Positions 17,665-26,169 of a stretch of DNA of 64,000 nucleotides are shown here, in pieces. The stretch is taken from contig JADGDE010000010.1 in assembly GCA_016745035.1 (NCBI GenBank), positions 1 to 64,000 of the forward strand. The letters are read 5' to 3'. The stretch is from Thiotrichales bacterium (GTDB lineage Bacteria; Pseudomonadota; Gammaproteobacteria; Beggiatoales; Beggiatoaceae). The translations under genes were made by a program, and so were the position numbers. Positions within the stretch are counted from its first letter, which is position 1. Every line of letters begins with the position of its first letter. The notes under the pieces were generated by a model, which had not been told where the DNA came from, ran no database searches, and saw only the letters and a list, made by a program, of their open reading frames with translations.

Positions 17665-19169
17665 TATGTTTTGTCCAAAATATGCGGAGGTGGAGTTTTG
17701 ACGGTTTGAGGTAATTTGACTGTAAAGGTAGAGCCTTCGCCCAGTTGGCTTTCAACGCTGATCGAGCCACCCATCAGTTGACAATAACGCTGGCTAATCA
17801 CAAGGCCCAGACCTGTGCCATCATAGCGACGGGTATAAGAGTTATCGACTTGTGAAAAGGCTTGAAATAAACGTTTTTGTTGTTTGGCACTGATGCCGAT
17901 GCCGCTGTCTTGAATGGCTAAACAGACCCAAAGCTCTCCATTTTGTTGAAAATTTTGCACATGGAGTTGAATTTTTCCTGATTGAGTAAATTTATTGGCA
18001 TTATTAAGCAAATTGGTCAAAATTTGTTGAATCCATAGGGGGTCTGCATACATGTTTTTAATATCTGCATCATAATGCAATTGCATTTGATTATGATTTT
18101 TTTCAAATAAATGGTTGAGTGTCTCCAAGACTTCATTAACCGCTGGGCGTAGTTCAAATTCTTTCAAGTGAATTTTCATCTTACCGGCTTCAATTTTGGA
18201 TATATCCAGCACATTATTAACCAAATGTAATAAATATTGCCCGGCATGGCTGATTTTATCCAAGTCAGCATGGTGTATTTCAAAGCCCGAATCCAGTGCC
18301 TCTTCACCGAGCAATTCGCTATAACCAATCACCGCATTGAGTGGCGTGCGCAATTCATGTGACATATTGGCTAAAAACTGCGATTTGGCTTGGCTGGCTT
18401 CTAGGGCTTCATCACGGGAAATCATCAACTCACTGGTGCGCTCTAAGACCCGTTGCTCTAGGTGTTCATTAACCTGCTTGAGTTCGGTAACTAAGTGGTT
18501 TACAGCTTGTTGTTGGGCGCGGATTCTGGCGATGATAAATAAAATAATCGCCAAACATAATAACGCGGCAATGACACTGAAAAAATTAACCTGTTTTTTT
18601 GTTTGCGTATAATCATTTTTAGCAAATTGAATATTGTTATCGGCACGACTACGGCTTAATTCTAATAAAACATCCAAATTGGCGACAATTTTATGATTGA
18701 GTTGATAGGCTTGTTTCAATTGAGCATAGGCTTGGGTTTGTTTGCCTTGTTTAGCATGGTCTAGGATTTGATTTAATAAACGCCGACTTTGTGCCAATAA
18801 GGGCGGTTGCTGCTCCCAAATTTCAACTGTTTGTATATCACGCCCCAAGGCATTGAGCTTTTGCCTAGCGCCTAAAAAACTCGCAGCTTGATAAACACCG
18901 TCTTCCCAAGCTTGTTCTAATTCAAACGGATCTTGGGAATGCAAGCTTTGTAAACTACTTAATAAACGCTTGCGCACCGCATCGCGCATTTTAAGCAGTA
19001 AGTTGGTTTCTATATGGCTACGTTGTATGGTTTGGCTGAGCTGTTGATTAACCACCTCTAGGCTTTGCATACCTATATGTGAGGCGCTAATGAGCACGGA
19101 CAAAATTAATACAAAGCCGCCGAGCATCCAAAAAGCTTGACGTGCATCACTTTTTTGATATTTCATCAT
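17664..19169 (-). CDS. Membrane sensor histidine kinase
   Basis: About 502 aa. A first transmembrane helix (FWMLGGFVLILSVLISASHIG) is followed by a ~170-residue helical periplasmic sensor region, a second helix near ~205-225 (FFSVIAALLCLAIILFIIA), a coiled coil, then HisKA ([22 protein letters not shown]) and HATPase with N (LTNLLNNANKF), G1 (DSGIGI) and G2 (YDGTGLGL) boxes. No receiver is attached. It senses an unknown signal and needs a separate response regulator. Coupling to cysM through a TAATG overlap is a hint of a sulfur or cysteine-related cue, which is inference. The upstream in-frame GTG at 19205 would start inside a hairpin, so ATG 19169 (or 19166) is preferred. Confidence 0.85.
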   Translation of the reverse strand: MMKYQKSDARQAFWMLGGFVLILSVLISASHIGMQSLEVVNQQLSQTIQRSHIETNLLLKMRDAVRKRLLSSLQSLHSQDPFELEQAWEDGVYQAASFLGARQKLNALGRDIQTVEIWEQQPPLLAQSRRLLNQILDHAKQGKQTQAYAQLKQAYQLNHKIVANLDVLLELSRSRADNNIQFAKNDYTQTKKQVNFFSVIAALLCLAIILFIIARIRAQQQAVNHLVTELKQVNEHLEQRVLERTSELMISRDEALEASQAKSQFLANMSHELRTPLNAVIGYSELLGEEALDSGFEIHHADLDKISHAGQYLLHLVNNVLDISKIEAGKMKIHLKEFELRPAVNEVLETLNHLFEKNHNQMQLHYDADIKNMYADPLWIQQILTNLLNNANKFTQSGKIQLHVQNFQQNGELWVCLAIQDSGIGISAKQQKRLFQAFSQVDNSYTRRYDGTGLGLVISQRYCQLMGGSISVESQLGEGSTFTVKLPQTVKTPPPHILDKT

Positions 19170-19184
19170 TTTGGAGAAGCTGAC

Positions 19185-19204
19185 TGTGGCGCAATAGCGC
19201 CACA
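19185..19204 (-). terminator. Intergenic hairpin between secreted-protein gene and kinase gene
   Basis: TGTGGCGC-AATA-GCGCCACA is a perfect 8-bp stem with a 4-base loop, lying between the stop of the secreted-protein gene and the kinase start. No T-run follows, so it may be an attenuator or RNA processing site rather than a full terminator. Confidence 0.5.
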
Positions 19205-19213
19205 CAGGTCAAA

Positions 19214-19981
19214 TTATTGGGCGAGCGTAGGTGCAGCCGGGGCTTTACCTTGGTTTTTAAAGGCTTTTTGCATCATCTCCTGCATCATTTGTTGAGGCGT
19301 GCTGACTTTGAAGTCCTTGGGTAAGTCAAAATAAGCGGGAGATGGGGTTTGATCTAAACTAATTTTGCTCATTTCAAATTGCACTTGTCCTTTAGCATCC
19401 GTGCTGCGTAAAACAGCACCTTTGTTAATCAAATCATCCGCTAGATCTTGTCGAGCTTTTTCACAAGGATTACTAGAAATAAAAGGCATTTGTGCTTCTT
19501 GTTTTTTCTGCGCATCGCTGCGTTTTTTCATCGTTTGTAAAAAGGTGCGAACGTGCTTTAGTTCTAAAACTTTAGCCGATAAATACTCACTACCGCATAA
19601 TTTGCCATTGGCATAGACATGGTATTCATCGGTTTCAAAACTTGCAATCATAGGGCCCTTACCATGTTTTTTCAGTTCAGCTTTAAGTTCAGCGGCTTTT
19701 TTAGGCATTTGCATCATTTTTGGAAATGCAGGGGGGCTGGAAAGATCCATGATTTGTTTTTTTTCAATATCGACAAAATAACTTTTATCACTTTCCCCCA
19801 ATTGCATCAGGCTATATATTTTACCCTGTGCATCATTATTCACCCGTGCTGTGTTATCACTAAGCCATACTTGTTGAAGGGTACTGGATTTTTTTTGTGC
19901 ATCATAAACTTGGGTTTCAAACACGGTTGCAGCTTGTACAGAAACACTGGCACTTAAGGCCAAACCAATCAAAAATTTCAT
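19214..19981 (-). CDS. Secreted/periplasmic hypothetical protein (DUF4412-like)
   Basis: A 255-aa protein with a signal peptide (MKFLIGLALSASVSVQA-A). The mature part starts with strands 'VFETQVYDAQKKSSTLQQVWLSDNTARV' and 'GKIYSLMQLGESDKSYFVDIEKKQIMDLS', the pattern of DUF4412/LolA-like half-barrels that report on bound lipids. Two cysteines (GKLCG and NPCEKA) could form a disulfide. The C-terminus is Met/Gln/Lys-rich. Function unknown. ATG 19981 is preferred over GTG 19987. It lies upstream of the histidine kinase in the same direction and could supply a periplasmic input, but that is speculation. Confidence 0.65.
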   Translation of the reverse strand: MKFLIGLALSASVSVQAATVFETQVYDAQKKSSTLQQVWLSDNTARVNNDAQGKIYSLMQLGESDKSYFVDIEKKQIMDLSSPPAFPKMMQMPKKAAELKAELKKHGKGPMIASFETDEYHVYANGKLCGSEYLSAKVLELKHVRTFLQTMKKRSDAQKKQEAQMPFISSNPCEKARQDLADDLINKGAVLRSTDAKGQVQFEMSKISLDQTPSPAYFDLPKDFKVSTPQQMMQEMMQKAFKNQGKAPAAPTLAQ

Positions 19982-20067
19982 ATTCACTCTCTCTATTTAA
20001 ACATTAGACACCAAACTAGCATAGTATAAATACGGTTTTATGCTAGTTGAACTCAAGCCAAGGAAAT

Positions 20068-20628
20068 TTATTCTGCTGTTGGCTTCGTGTCTGTGGCGGT
20101 ATCTTGTTTATTTGTGGATTGTTTTTTTGCTAGCTGACTTGCATAAGCTTTGCCTTTTTCATATTCAGCAGCAAAATGATCTTTGACTTTATCAGCATCA
20201 AAATCGAGTAAAGTGCCACCCATTTCAAAGTGTTGTACAAACACGCGACCAATAGCAAAAGTCGCCGCGCCGCCCAATGCCGCTGCACTTAAAGAGCCTG
20301 CCATTTGTCCAACCACCGGAATAACTTTAACCAGACTAGAAATCATCGGCGCACTAGAGACTGGAATCACACCACCGACCAAAGAGGCGATAGCCGATTT
20401 GCCAATATCTTTACTAAAAGGCACTTCATAAATCCCCGCAAGGCTGTGAAGCATTTTCATTTGAATCCCCATCAAGGCCGCCATATCAGCGAGGGGAATC
20501 GGGATAAACCCGGCGGCAACCGAGGCAACCACATATTTTTCAATTGTGTCGGTGGCTAGCTCGTCTTGGGTCAAGTCAAAATCTTCATCGTCCAAGGACT
20601 CATCAACAGGGGGTTGCTGTTCGCTCAT
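20068..20628 (-). CDS. DUF697-family membrane-associated protein
   Basis: A 186-aa protein with an acidic N-terminus and a DUF697-type core: 'VVASVAAGFIPIPLADMAALMGIQMKMLHSLAGIYEVPFS', then a Gly/Ala/Ser-rich hydrophobic stretch, then 'AAALGGAATFAIGRVFVQHFEMGGTLLDFD'. The family usually accompanies GTPases or YcjF-like envelope proteins; the biochemical role is not known. The C-terminus is a Lys/Thr-rich tail. It is followed on the same strand by the secreted protein gene and preceded by the DUF350 gene 40 bases upstream, so a small operon is plausible. Confidence 0.8.
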   Translation of the reverse strand: MSEQQPPVDESLDDEDFDLTQDELATDTIEKYVVASVAAGFIPIPLADMAALMGIQMKMLHSLAGIYEVPFSKDIGKSAIASLVGGVIPVSSAPMISSLVKVIPVVGQMAGSLSAAALGGAATFAIGRVFVQHFEMGGTLLDFDADKVKDHFAAEYEKGKAYASQLAKKQSTNKQDTATDTKPTAE

Positions 20629-20667
20629 GAATTTGTTCTCGTTTCAGTGGTTATCATACAGTTTGGT

Positions 20668-21540
20668 TTAAGCTAATAGGCCGACAAAAATCAGCCCCAT
20701 ACTCAAATAAATTGCCGCCTCTAAGCTACCAATGGCAACATTATTTTTTTCGATCACTTCGGTACTGACATTAACTTTGGGTAATAAAACCGGGCGCAAT
20801 AATAAGGATAACAAACTAGCTAGCACCGCTAAACCTAAGCCCAAAACACTCCAATACATCAGCATGGTCAAAGGTATGTCGGCATGATATTCAAGTAGAC
20901 CCGAGCTGGCGCTGATAGCCAAGGCAATGCCAATGCGATAGCCAATAAAACGTAAAGCGAGCGCCATATTGCCCTGTTCTATGGCTTGGTGAAATTGCAA
21001 ATCTGGCTGGGCGCGTTTAAATAGCCATAAACGATATAAGGTGCTGAGATACAATAAAACTTGCGAGGCGATAAAACCAAATAAAATCCACAGGATATCA
21101 AAAGAATCATCGACCTCGACCCAAATCATCATCGCCCGGACAATAATCGCTGAGGCGATCATATTGCCCGCATCCAAAAGACCTGCGGCACAATTTTGTT
21201 GCTTGATTTGTTCCTTGATAGACAAATGCCTTAGCGCGAGGTGATCAAAAAACTGCCGTGTCAGCCACATCAAGAGAATACCCAGCCCACCATAGACCAA
21301 CATCCAAGTAAATTCTTCTTGGGGATTTTCAGCGATTTCACCGCTGCTCGCGCCCATGAGCATGATAGCTAAGCCAATTAAGGCCCCTGCTAAAGCAATC
21401 CCGTGCGCGGCATTGTCTTCTTCGGTTAAAATTTGATGTAAATCGACATGGGCGAGCAAGTTAGCAAACCAGCGTAACCCAGCAACAATAATAAGAATGA
21501 TAAGAAAATCAATGCTGTAATAAAGCAGAACTTGGTTCAT
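20668..21540 (-). CDS. DUF350 membrane protein with two repeats
   Basis: A ~290-aa polytopic protein with about eight transmembrane helices arranged as two related halves. Each half has the DUF350 pattern of a helix containing Asn/Ala (EEDNAAHGIALAGALIGLAIML; then 'EKNNVAIGSLEAAIYLSMGLIFVGLL'). The family (YjfL/UPF0719) is of unknown function and often has neighbours of polyamine or envelope-stress type. ATG 21540 is preferred over the TTG at 21552; GGAT lies before it. The upstream region holds an inverted-repeat element just 22 bases away. Confidence 0.8.
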   Translation of the reverse strand: MNQVLLYYSIDFLIILIIVAGLRWFANLLAHVDLHQILTEEDNAAHGIALAGALIGLAIMLMGASSGEIAENPQEEFTWMLVYGGLGILLMWLTRQFFDHLALRHLSIKEQIKQQNCAAGLLDAGNMIASAIIVRAMMIWVEVDDSFDILWILFGFIASQVLLYLSTLYRLWLFKRAQPDLQFHQAIEQGNMALALRFIGYRIGIALAISASSGLLEYHADIPLTMLMYWSVLGLGLAVLASLLSLLLRPVLLPKVNVSTEVIEKNNVAIGSLEAAIYLSMGLIFVGLLA

Positions 21541-21561
21541 CTTGATATCCAAACTGAAAAA

Positions 21562-21706
21562 TAATCTAACAGATGTTCCGCAAAAGCTCCTTTTTTACCC
21601 CAAAAGGCAAAAAAACCGCCATTGCTGCACGGCTGTACCACTAGGCAGGTGGAAAACCACAATGTTGAGATAAAAACAGGCTTAGTGCATAACATCAGTA
21701 ATCTAA
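21562..21706 (+). repeat. Dispersed inverted-repeat element with perfect 8-bp TSD
   Basis: The core is 21570-21698. The left end has drifted (CAGATGTTCCGCA), while the right end TGCATAACATCAG is nearly canonical. The exact 8-bp direct repeat TAATCTAA flanks it at 21562-21569 and 21699-21706. It lies in the promoter region of the DUF350 gene. Confidence 0.85.
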
Positions 21707-21984
21707 TTTAGGGTTGCAAAGCATCAGGGCTGTGAACACAAGGGGATTGTAGCACAGCAAAAGAACATGGGATAAATCTAAGGAAAATAACCCTGCTACA
21801 TTTGATTGGCTTTGCTTATTGCGCAGTGGCAAAACTTTGATGCGATCAGCAGACTATATAACGTATCAAACACTGTTTTTGTATTTTTCATACGAAAAAG
21901 CCAAATATTATTACCAACTTGTCTAAAAAACTGCTTTAATAGACAAGAGGGCTAAATTCATAGCTCTGGTTATTTGAGGAGAGG

Positions 21985-22446
21985 ATGATGTTAAAACGCC
22001 TACTGTTTATTTTAACTTTTTCAAGTACTTTATGGCTTCATGCCGCCAATGCGGCTGCACCTTATGCGGCGACAGCTCAAGATAAGTATTTTTACAATAC
22101 ACAAGTCATTTCCTGTCCTAGAGATGCTAAACAATACGGTAATTTTCATGACTACGGTTATTGGAAAGGCGGCTCTTGGTGTGGTCAAACGGGGAAAGCA
22201 GGCTATTGGGTCTGGCTCAACCCCAACTGGTATGTTTGGCGCTATCAAATCCCCGCACAAGCCCATTACAACCATCAATATAGCCATTTAAAACAAATTG
22301 TAAAATGCCCTACTGATGCAGGCAAATATGGCAAAAGACATAATTATGGCTATTGGAAAGGCGGTGCTTGGTGTGGCACAACAGGCAAATCAGGCTATTG
22401 GGTGTGGGTGAATCCGTATTGGTATGTTTGGAAACAACAACGTTAA
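21985..22446 (+). CDS. Small secreted protein with two aromatic/cysteine repeats
   Basis: A 153-aa protein with a signal peptide (LLFILTFSSTLWLHAANA-A) and two tandem ~45-residue repeats. Each contains a CP-DA--YG start, HDYGYWKGG or HNYGYWKGG, then WCG-TGK-GYWVW-NP-WYVW. Each repeat has two cysteines and about ten aromatic residues, suggesting a small disulfide-stabilised carbohydrate- or surface-binding fold. I know of no named family and assign no function. GAGGAGAGG precedes ATGATG. A strong hairpin terminator follows at once, so this is a monocistronic, probably well-expressed gene. Confidence 0.75.
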   Translation: MMLKRLLFILTFSSTLWLHAANAAAPYAATAQDKYFYNTQVISCPRDAKQYGNFHDYGYWKGGSWCGQTGKAGYWVWLNPNWYVWRYQIPAQAHYNHQYSHLKQIVKCPTDAGKYGKRHNYGYWKGGAWCGTTGKSGYWVWVNPYWYVWKQQR

Positions 22447-22454
22447 GCTTGTGA

Positions 22455-22483
22455 CAAATGCCAATGTTTAACATTGGCATTTG
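22455..22483 (+). terminator. Terminator hairpin of the secreted two-repeat protein gene
   Basis: CAAATGCCAATGT-TTA-ACATTGGCATTTG is a perfect 13-bp stem with a 3-base loop, eight bases after the stop. The following T-rich tract is short. Confidence 0.65.
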
Positions 22484-22610
22484 CTATAACGGGCATCATT
22501 ACATACCAGATCCCTGTAAGTAGCCCGCAGTCAGCTATACAGCACAAACAAAGCCTTAAAGTTTGGTAAATTCCCCACCAACTGAAGGCTCTTAACGCAG
22601 ATTTTAGAGC

Positions 22611-22776
22611 TTAAGAGTCTATGCGGAGTATGGGAATCGTCGCGAAAATCAGATATTTTGAGGCTAATTGCGTGGTTTTGTGAGGCGAATAACGCGTTAT
22701 TTAACGAATAAAAGCGTGTAATTAGACCAAAATAGCGGATTTGCAGCAGATTATTCATATTTCGCATAGACTCTAA
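22611..22776. repeat. Second inverted-repeat element family (ends TTCGCATAGACTCT)
   Basis: TTAAGAGTCTATGCGGA at 22611-22627 and TTCGCATAGACTCTAA at 22761-22776 form an inverted repeat bounding ~165 bp of noncoding sequence that includes the palindrome AATAACGCGTTATT. The same 14-base end TTCGCATAGACTCT recurs at 40734-40747. This fills most of the 340-bp gap 22447-22789; the only ORF in it (78 codons, minus) looks spurious. Confidence 0.55.
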
Positions 22777-22789
22777 GGCTAATTAAATG

Positions 22790-23953
22790 CTATGAGGCTA
22801 AAGAAAGGTTAAGTGGGATTTGAAAATAGAAGCGACTGCCTTGATTTTCCTCAGTTTCAAATTTTAGCTCACCTTTCATAATATGAATCAGCTCATGGGC
22901 ATTGGTAAGACCAATGCCCGTGCCACCATAACGGCGGTTATGTCCGGTGCTGACTTGAGAAAAAGATTGAAACAATAAATCATGTTTACTTGCAGGAATA
23001 CCGATGCCAGTATCAATAATGGCAAATTCTAAAATAATACGTTGCCCATGATGATTAAAAGCTTGAATATCTAAACTCACTGAACCTTTGGGGGTAAATT
23101 TGATCGCATTGCCAACCAAATGTACCAATACTTGCCGAAGTTTTTTCGCATCACCCAGATACAAGTCTGCCATATACGCAGGGATATTTAAGTTCAGTTG
23201 AATGTCTTTCTCAAAGGCTGCAACAGCAAACATAGCAAAGATTTTTTCGCATAAGGTTCTGAGAGAAAATTCTAATAATTCAATTTGCTCAAGCCCTGCC
23301 GCTAAACTGGCATACGACAAAATATCTTCAATTACACTCAATTGCGCATAAGCAGATGAGCGAATAATTTCGACTAATTCCTCATGCTCTGGATCTAATT
23401 CCATACTTAATAATAATTCAGCCATACTAACCACGCCATTCATCGGCGTGCGTAATTCATGGCTCATACAAGAGAGAAAACGGCTTTTAGCCGCATGGGC
23501 ATCTTCGGCGGTTTTTTTCGCCAGTTCAAGTTCTGCGGTGCGGGCTTTAACCAAGGTTTCGAGTTTATCGCGATGTTGTTTGAGTTCAAGATGGGTATGT
23601 AAACGCGCCTTAACCACTTCAGGATTAAAAGGCTTAGTGATGTAATCCACTGCACCTACTTCAAAACCTTGGGCTTCGTTTTCTTCCTCACCCATGACGG
23701 TAATAAAAATCACGGGGATATCGGCGGTTTCAATGTGTGATTTAAGCTCAATACACACATCATAGCCGTTCATTTCCGGCATGATAATGTCGAGTAAGAT
23801 TAAATCCGGTGGTGGCTCAGATAGGGCGCGCTGCAAGCCGCGTTCGCCATTTTTCGCTACCATGATGGTATATTCATTTGACAAAATGCCACTGAGAATA
23901 TGAATAATCCCAGGGGTATCATCAATAATTAAAATACGAGGCTTGTCCGTCAT
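22790..23953 (-). CDS. Receiver-histidine kinase hybrid (soluble)
   Basis: A 387-aa cytosolic protein. An N-terminal receiver (residues 1-125; acidic DD at 11-12, phospho-Asp D55 in LILLDIIMPE, K108 in ITKPF) is joined by a coiled coil to HisKA ([14 protein letters not shown]165) and HATPase (LVGNAIKF, DTGIGIP, YGGTGIGL). There are no membrane segments or PAS domain, so the input is probably phosphorylation of the receiver by another kinase. It is isolated from other signalling genes, with the tandem repeat array upstream of its start. Confidence 0.9.
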   Translation of the reverse strand: MTDKPRILIIDDTPGIIHILSGILSNEYTIMVAKNGERGLQRALSEPPPDLILLDIIMPEMNGYDVCIELKSHIETADIPVIFITVMGEEENEAQGFEVGAVDYITKPFNPEVVKARLHTHLELKQHRDKLETLVKARTAELELAKKTAEDAHAAKSRFLSCMSHELRTPMNGVVSMAELLLSMELDPEHEELVEIIRSSAYAQLSVIEDILSYASLAAGLEQIELLEFSLRTLCEKIFAMFAVAAFEKDIQLNLNIPAYMADLYLGDAKKLRQVLVHLVGNAIKFTPKGSVSLDIQAFNHHGQRIILEFAIIDTGIGIPASKHDLLFQSFSQVSTGHNRRYGGTGIGLTNAHELIHIMKGELKFETEENQGSRFYFQIPLNLSLAS

Positions 23954-24013
23954 ATTATTTACGCCGCAGGTTGGAGTACCTGTTATACAATATTTTGGGT
24001 TTATTATTCAACC

Positions 24014-24160
24014 GTTATTAACTGAGTGTTACGCAAAGGCTTCTTTTTTACCCCAAAAGGTAAAAAAACCGCCATTGCTGCACGACTAAATCCCACTAGG
24101 CAGGTGGAAAACCACAATTTTGAGATAAAAATAGATTTAGTACGTAATATCAGTTATTAA
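24014..24160 (+). repeat. Inverted-repeat element, first unit of a tandem array
   Basis: The core is 24022-24153, with left end CTGAGTGTTACGCA and right end TACGTAATATCAG. It is flanked by GTTATTAA (24014-24021) and TTATTAA (24154-24160). It is nearly identical to the next unit, so the pair arose by recent duplication. Confidence 0.85.
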
Positions 24161-24299
24161 CTGAGTGTTACGCAAAGGCTTCTTTTTTACCTCAAAAGGT
24201 AAAAAAACCGCCATTGCTGCACGGCTAAATCCCACTAGGCAGGTGGAAAACCACAATTTTGAGATAAAAATAGGTTTAGTACGTAATATCAGTTATTAA
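24161..24299 (+). repeat. Inverted-repeat element, second unit of the tandem array
   Basis: The core is 24161-24292, followed by TTATTAA at 24293-24299. It starts immediately after the spacer TTATTAA of unit one, giving a period of 139 bp. Only a few bases differ between units (for example CCCC vs CCTC in the internal loop). Confidence 0.85.
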
Positions 24300-24345
24300 C
24301 TGAGTGTTACGCAAAGGCTAAATATCACTAGGCAGACTGATGTTA
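24300..24345 (+). repeat. Inverted-repeat element, deleted third unit abutting a stop codon
   Basis: CTGAGTGTTACGCAAAGGCT is followed directly by a decayed AATATCACTAGGCAG and then CTGATGTTA. The final TTA is the complement of the TAA stop of the minus-strand LolA-like gene. The third unit has lost most of its interior. Confidence 0.7.
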
Positions 24346-25074
24346 TTCCGGGATACCATTACGGATTAAAAACATGGGTTTAAAATATTTATCTGCTAAT
24401 ACCACAGGAGTCACAGATTGGATCTGCATTTGGGTGTGCTGTTGAGTATTGGTTTTATCTTGCCAATCTATGTTATTAATTTGTTTTTGTGCCGTATCTA
24501 AATAAAAGTCAGCGTGTTTGAGCAGCTCATCAGCTTGATAAAAGTCTGCTGCCATTGGTGCATAAGTCTCTGGGCTTAGCCATAATACAATCTGCGTATA
24601 AGCAGCCGTTTCGTTGCCTTTGAGCTTGAGTTTTATCGCATTTTTCTTCTGATAAGTACCAGCAGGGTTAATGAGGCTCGGCGCATACACCCCCTCCCAA
24701 GGTAACATAGCCAGCTCAGTGATACTGATATGCTCCAATACCTGATGTGTGGCTTTGATACGGATAGGACGGCGCATTTTAGGACTCAGCAACCAATGTT
24801 TTTTGCCTACCATTAGCACTTTTTGTCCTCGCTCACCTGTGTTTTGAAACAGCAATAAAGCCCTCCTGTTTTTTTGCACATAAACGCGGTATCGACGTGT
24901 TTGATTGATTACTTGGTTTTGATAGTGCTCTAATGTTATTTCTAAACGGGCTTGCGTGTAAGGCAAACGAAAGCGCTCAGCTTTGGCAAGCATGTCATTG
25001 GCATCCATTCCCCAGCTGATGGAAGGAAACAAACATAAGCCGAACATGACAAAGAAATTTAACATAGCTGCCAT
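24343..25074 (-). CDS. LolA-superfamily outer-membrane lipoprotein-sorting protein
   Basis: A 243-aa protein with a signal peptide (FFVMFGLCLFPSISWG-MD). The mature part, 'ANDMLAKAERFRLPYTQARLEITLEHYQNQ', then 'RYRVYVQKNRRALLLFQNTGERGQKVLMVGKKHWLLSPKMRRPIRI', is typical of the LolA-like family often annotated as outer membrane lipoprotein-sorting protein and frequently paired with RND/MMPL exporters. It probably shuttles lipidic cargo in the periplasm. Its ATG directly follows the TGA of the upstream methyltransferase (TGAATG), indicating translational coupling. The stop codon comes from the adjoining repeat element. Confidence 0.78.
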   Translation of the reverse strand: MAAMLNFFVMFGLCLFPSISWGMDANDMLAKAERFRLPYTQARLEITLEHYQNQVINQTRRYRVYVQKNRRALLLFQNTGERGQKVLMVGKKHWLLSPKMRRPIRIKATHQVLEHISITELAMLPWEGVYAPSLINPAGTYQKKNAIKLKLKGNETAAYTQIVLWLSPETYAPMAADFYQADELLKHADFYLDTAQKQINNIDWQDKTNTQQHTQMQIQSVTPVVLADKYFKPMFLIRNGIPE

Positions 25075-26061
25075 TCAAGTTTCAGTTACTTCTCTAACGC
25101 AAAATTCAGGTGATAAACCACGACTATATAAAGGTTGGTCTACAGCGGTTTTGCGCATTGAAGCGACCATATGGGTAGGCTTAATTTGACCTTGGCGAAT
25201 AGCCCTCTCATCACAAGCATGTACCTTATCGATAAAATCGGTATCCAACGGATTATTGACATCAAAATTGTGTCCAAAACCACGATCAATAAACACATCT
25301 ATGACATTAGAAAAACCAATAAACAATTCAAAATTAAATTGTTGTAGCAGTAAAGGCAAAATATCTTGCGCCCGAATGCCCTCAAAGCCTTCGCTCGAAC
25401 AATCCCAGTTGATATAGTCTGCCTCATGACGCTGTAACTGATGATTGTATTTATATTTATCAGGCAATTGTCGCCAAAAATCTTGGACGATAGCTAAGGC
25501 TTCTGGCCAGCGTTGATGACCATTGCGGCCAATCATATCACTCACAACAAAGCTGCCTTGTTGATGTAAAGTGGCTTTTACTGTGGCAAAAAGACCTTCT
25601 AAGTTTTGTATATGATGCAAGGATTGATTGGCCATAATAGCGCTATATGTTTGATGACTTCGCCATTGATTAATATCCATTTGGCTAAACGAGATATAGT
25701 CCAATAAATCCAGTTGCTTTGCCAATTGGTAACCCCGGTCTAACATGTTGGCATTAATTTCTATACATTCTATAGAGAAATCTTTCAAACCTTTTTGTCG
25801 TAATAATTGAATAATCTCGATTTCGATATCACAATTACCCGAGCCAATGCTAGCAAACAGAGATTTATCTGTTTGGCAACGTTTGGCACTTGCTAACATA
25901 TAATCTACAAAAAACTCATTCACCTGTGAAATGCCGCAACTCTCTCCAATCGGCTTTAAATATTTATAGGTCCAATAATTATAAATATCAGGCAAATCAT
26001 GTATATGAGTATTATTATCGTAGGTATTCAGTTCTTGCTTTAATTTATCGTCATATGTCAT
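25075..26061 (-). CDS. Class I SAM-dependent methyltransferase
   Basis: A 328-aa cytosolic protein with a Rossmann methyltransferase core: motif I 'LFASIGSGNCDIEIEIIQLL' near residue 65, the acidic strand end 'IECIEINANMLDRG', 'YISFSQMDINQW', and 'YSAIMANQSLHHIQNLEGLF' as motifs II-IV. An N-terminal helical extension and a ~100-residue C-terminal part lie outside the core. The substrate is unknown. It is directly coupled to the LolA-like gene, hinting at a lipid or envelope substrate, but this is inference only. Confidence 0.82.
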   Translation of the reverse strand: MTYDDKLKQELNTYDNNTHIHDLPDIYNYWTYKYLKPIGESCGISQVNEFFVDYMLASAKRCQTDKSLFASIGSGNCDIEIEIIQLLRQKGLKDFSIECIEINANMLDRGYQLAKQLDLLDYISFSQMDINQWRSHQTYSAIMANQSLHHIQNLEGLFATVKATLHQQGSFVVSDMIGRNGHQRWPEALAIVQDFWRQLPDKYKYNHQLQRHEADYINWDCSSEGFEGIRAQDILPLLLQQFNFELFIGFSNVIDVFIDRGFGHNFDVNNPLDTDFIDKVHACDERAIRQGQIKPTHMVASMRKTAVDQPLYSRGLSPEFCVREVTET

Positions 26062-26169
26062 ATTTTACCGTCTGTGTTTTGATTTTAAATCGTTTCTTTA
26101 GCAAGCCACGGGGCTTTGTTAAGGTTTTGCATCACATCATCTAATAAAACAAGGTGAACTATTAAATAA

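Noticed and set aside
22531..22767. 78-codon ORF on the minus strand
   Set aside because: It lies wholly inside the inverted-repeat element, has no RBS and shows no recognisable family.
24155..24163. TAACTGA heptamers of the kind reported in Beggiatoaceae intergenic regions
   Set aside because: The word occurs only where the element's CTGA end follows a target repeat ending in TAA; no independent tandem TAACTGA arrays are seen.
24014..24345. CRISPR-like tandem repeats
   Set aside because: The period is 139 bp with 7-bp spacers that are identical to each other, and the repeat is the dispersed MITE-like element; no cas genes. Not a CRISPR array.
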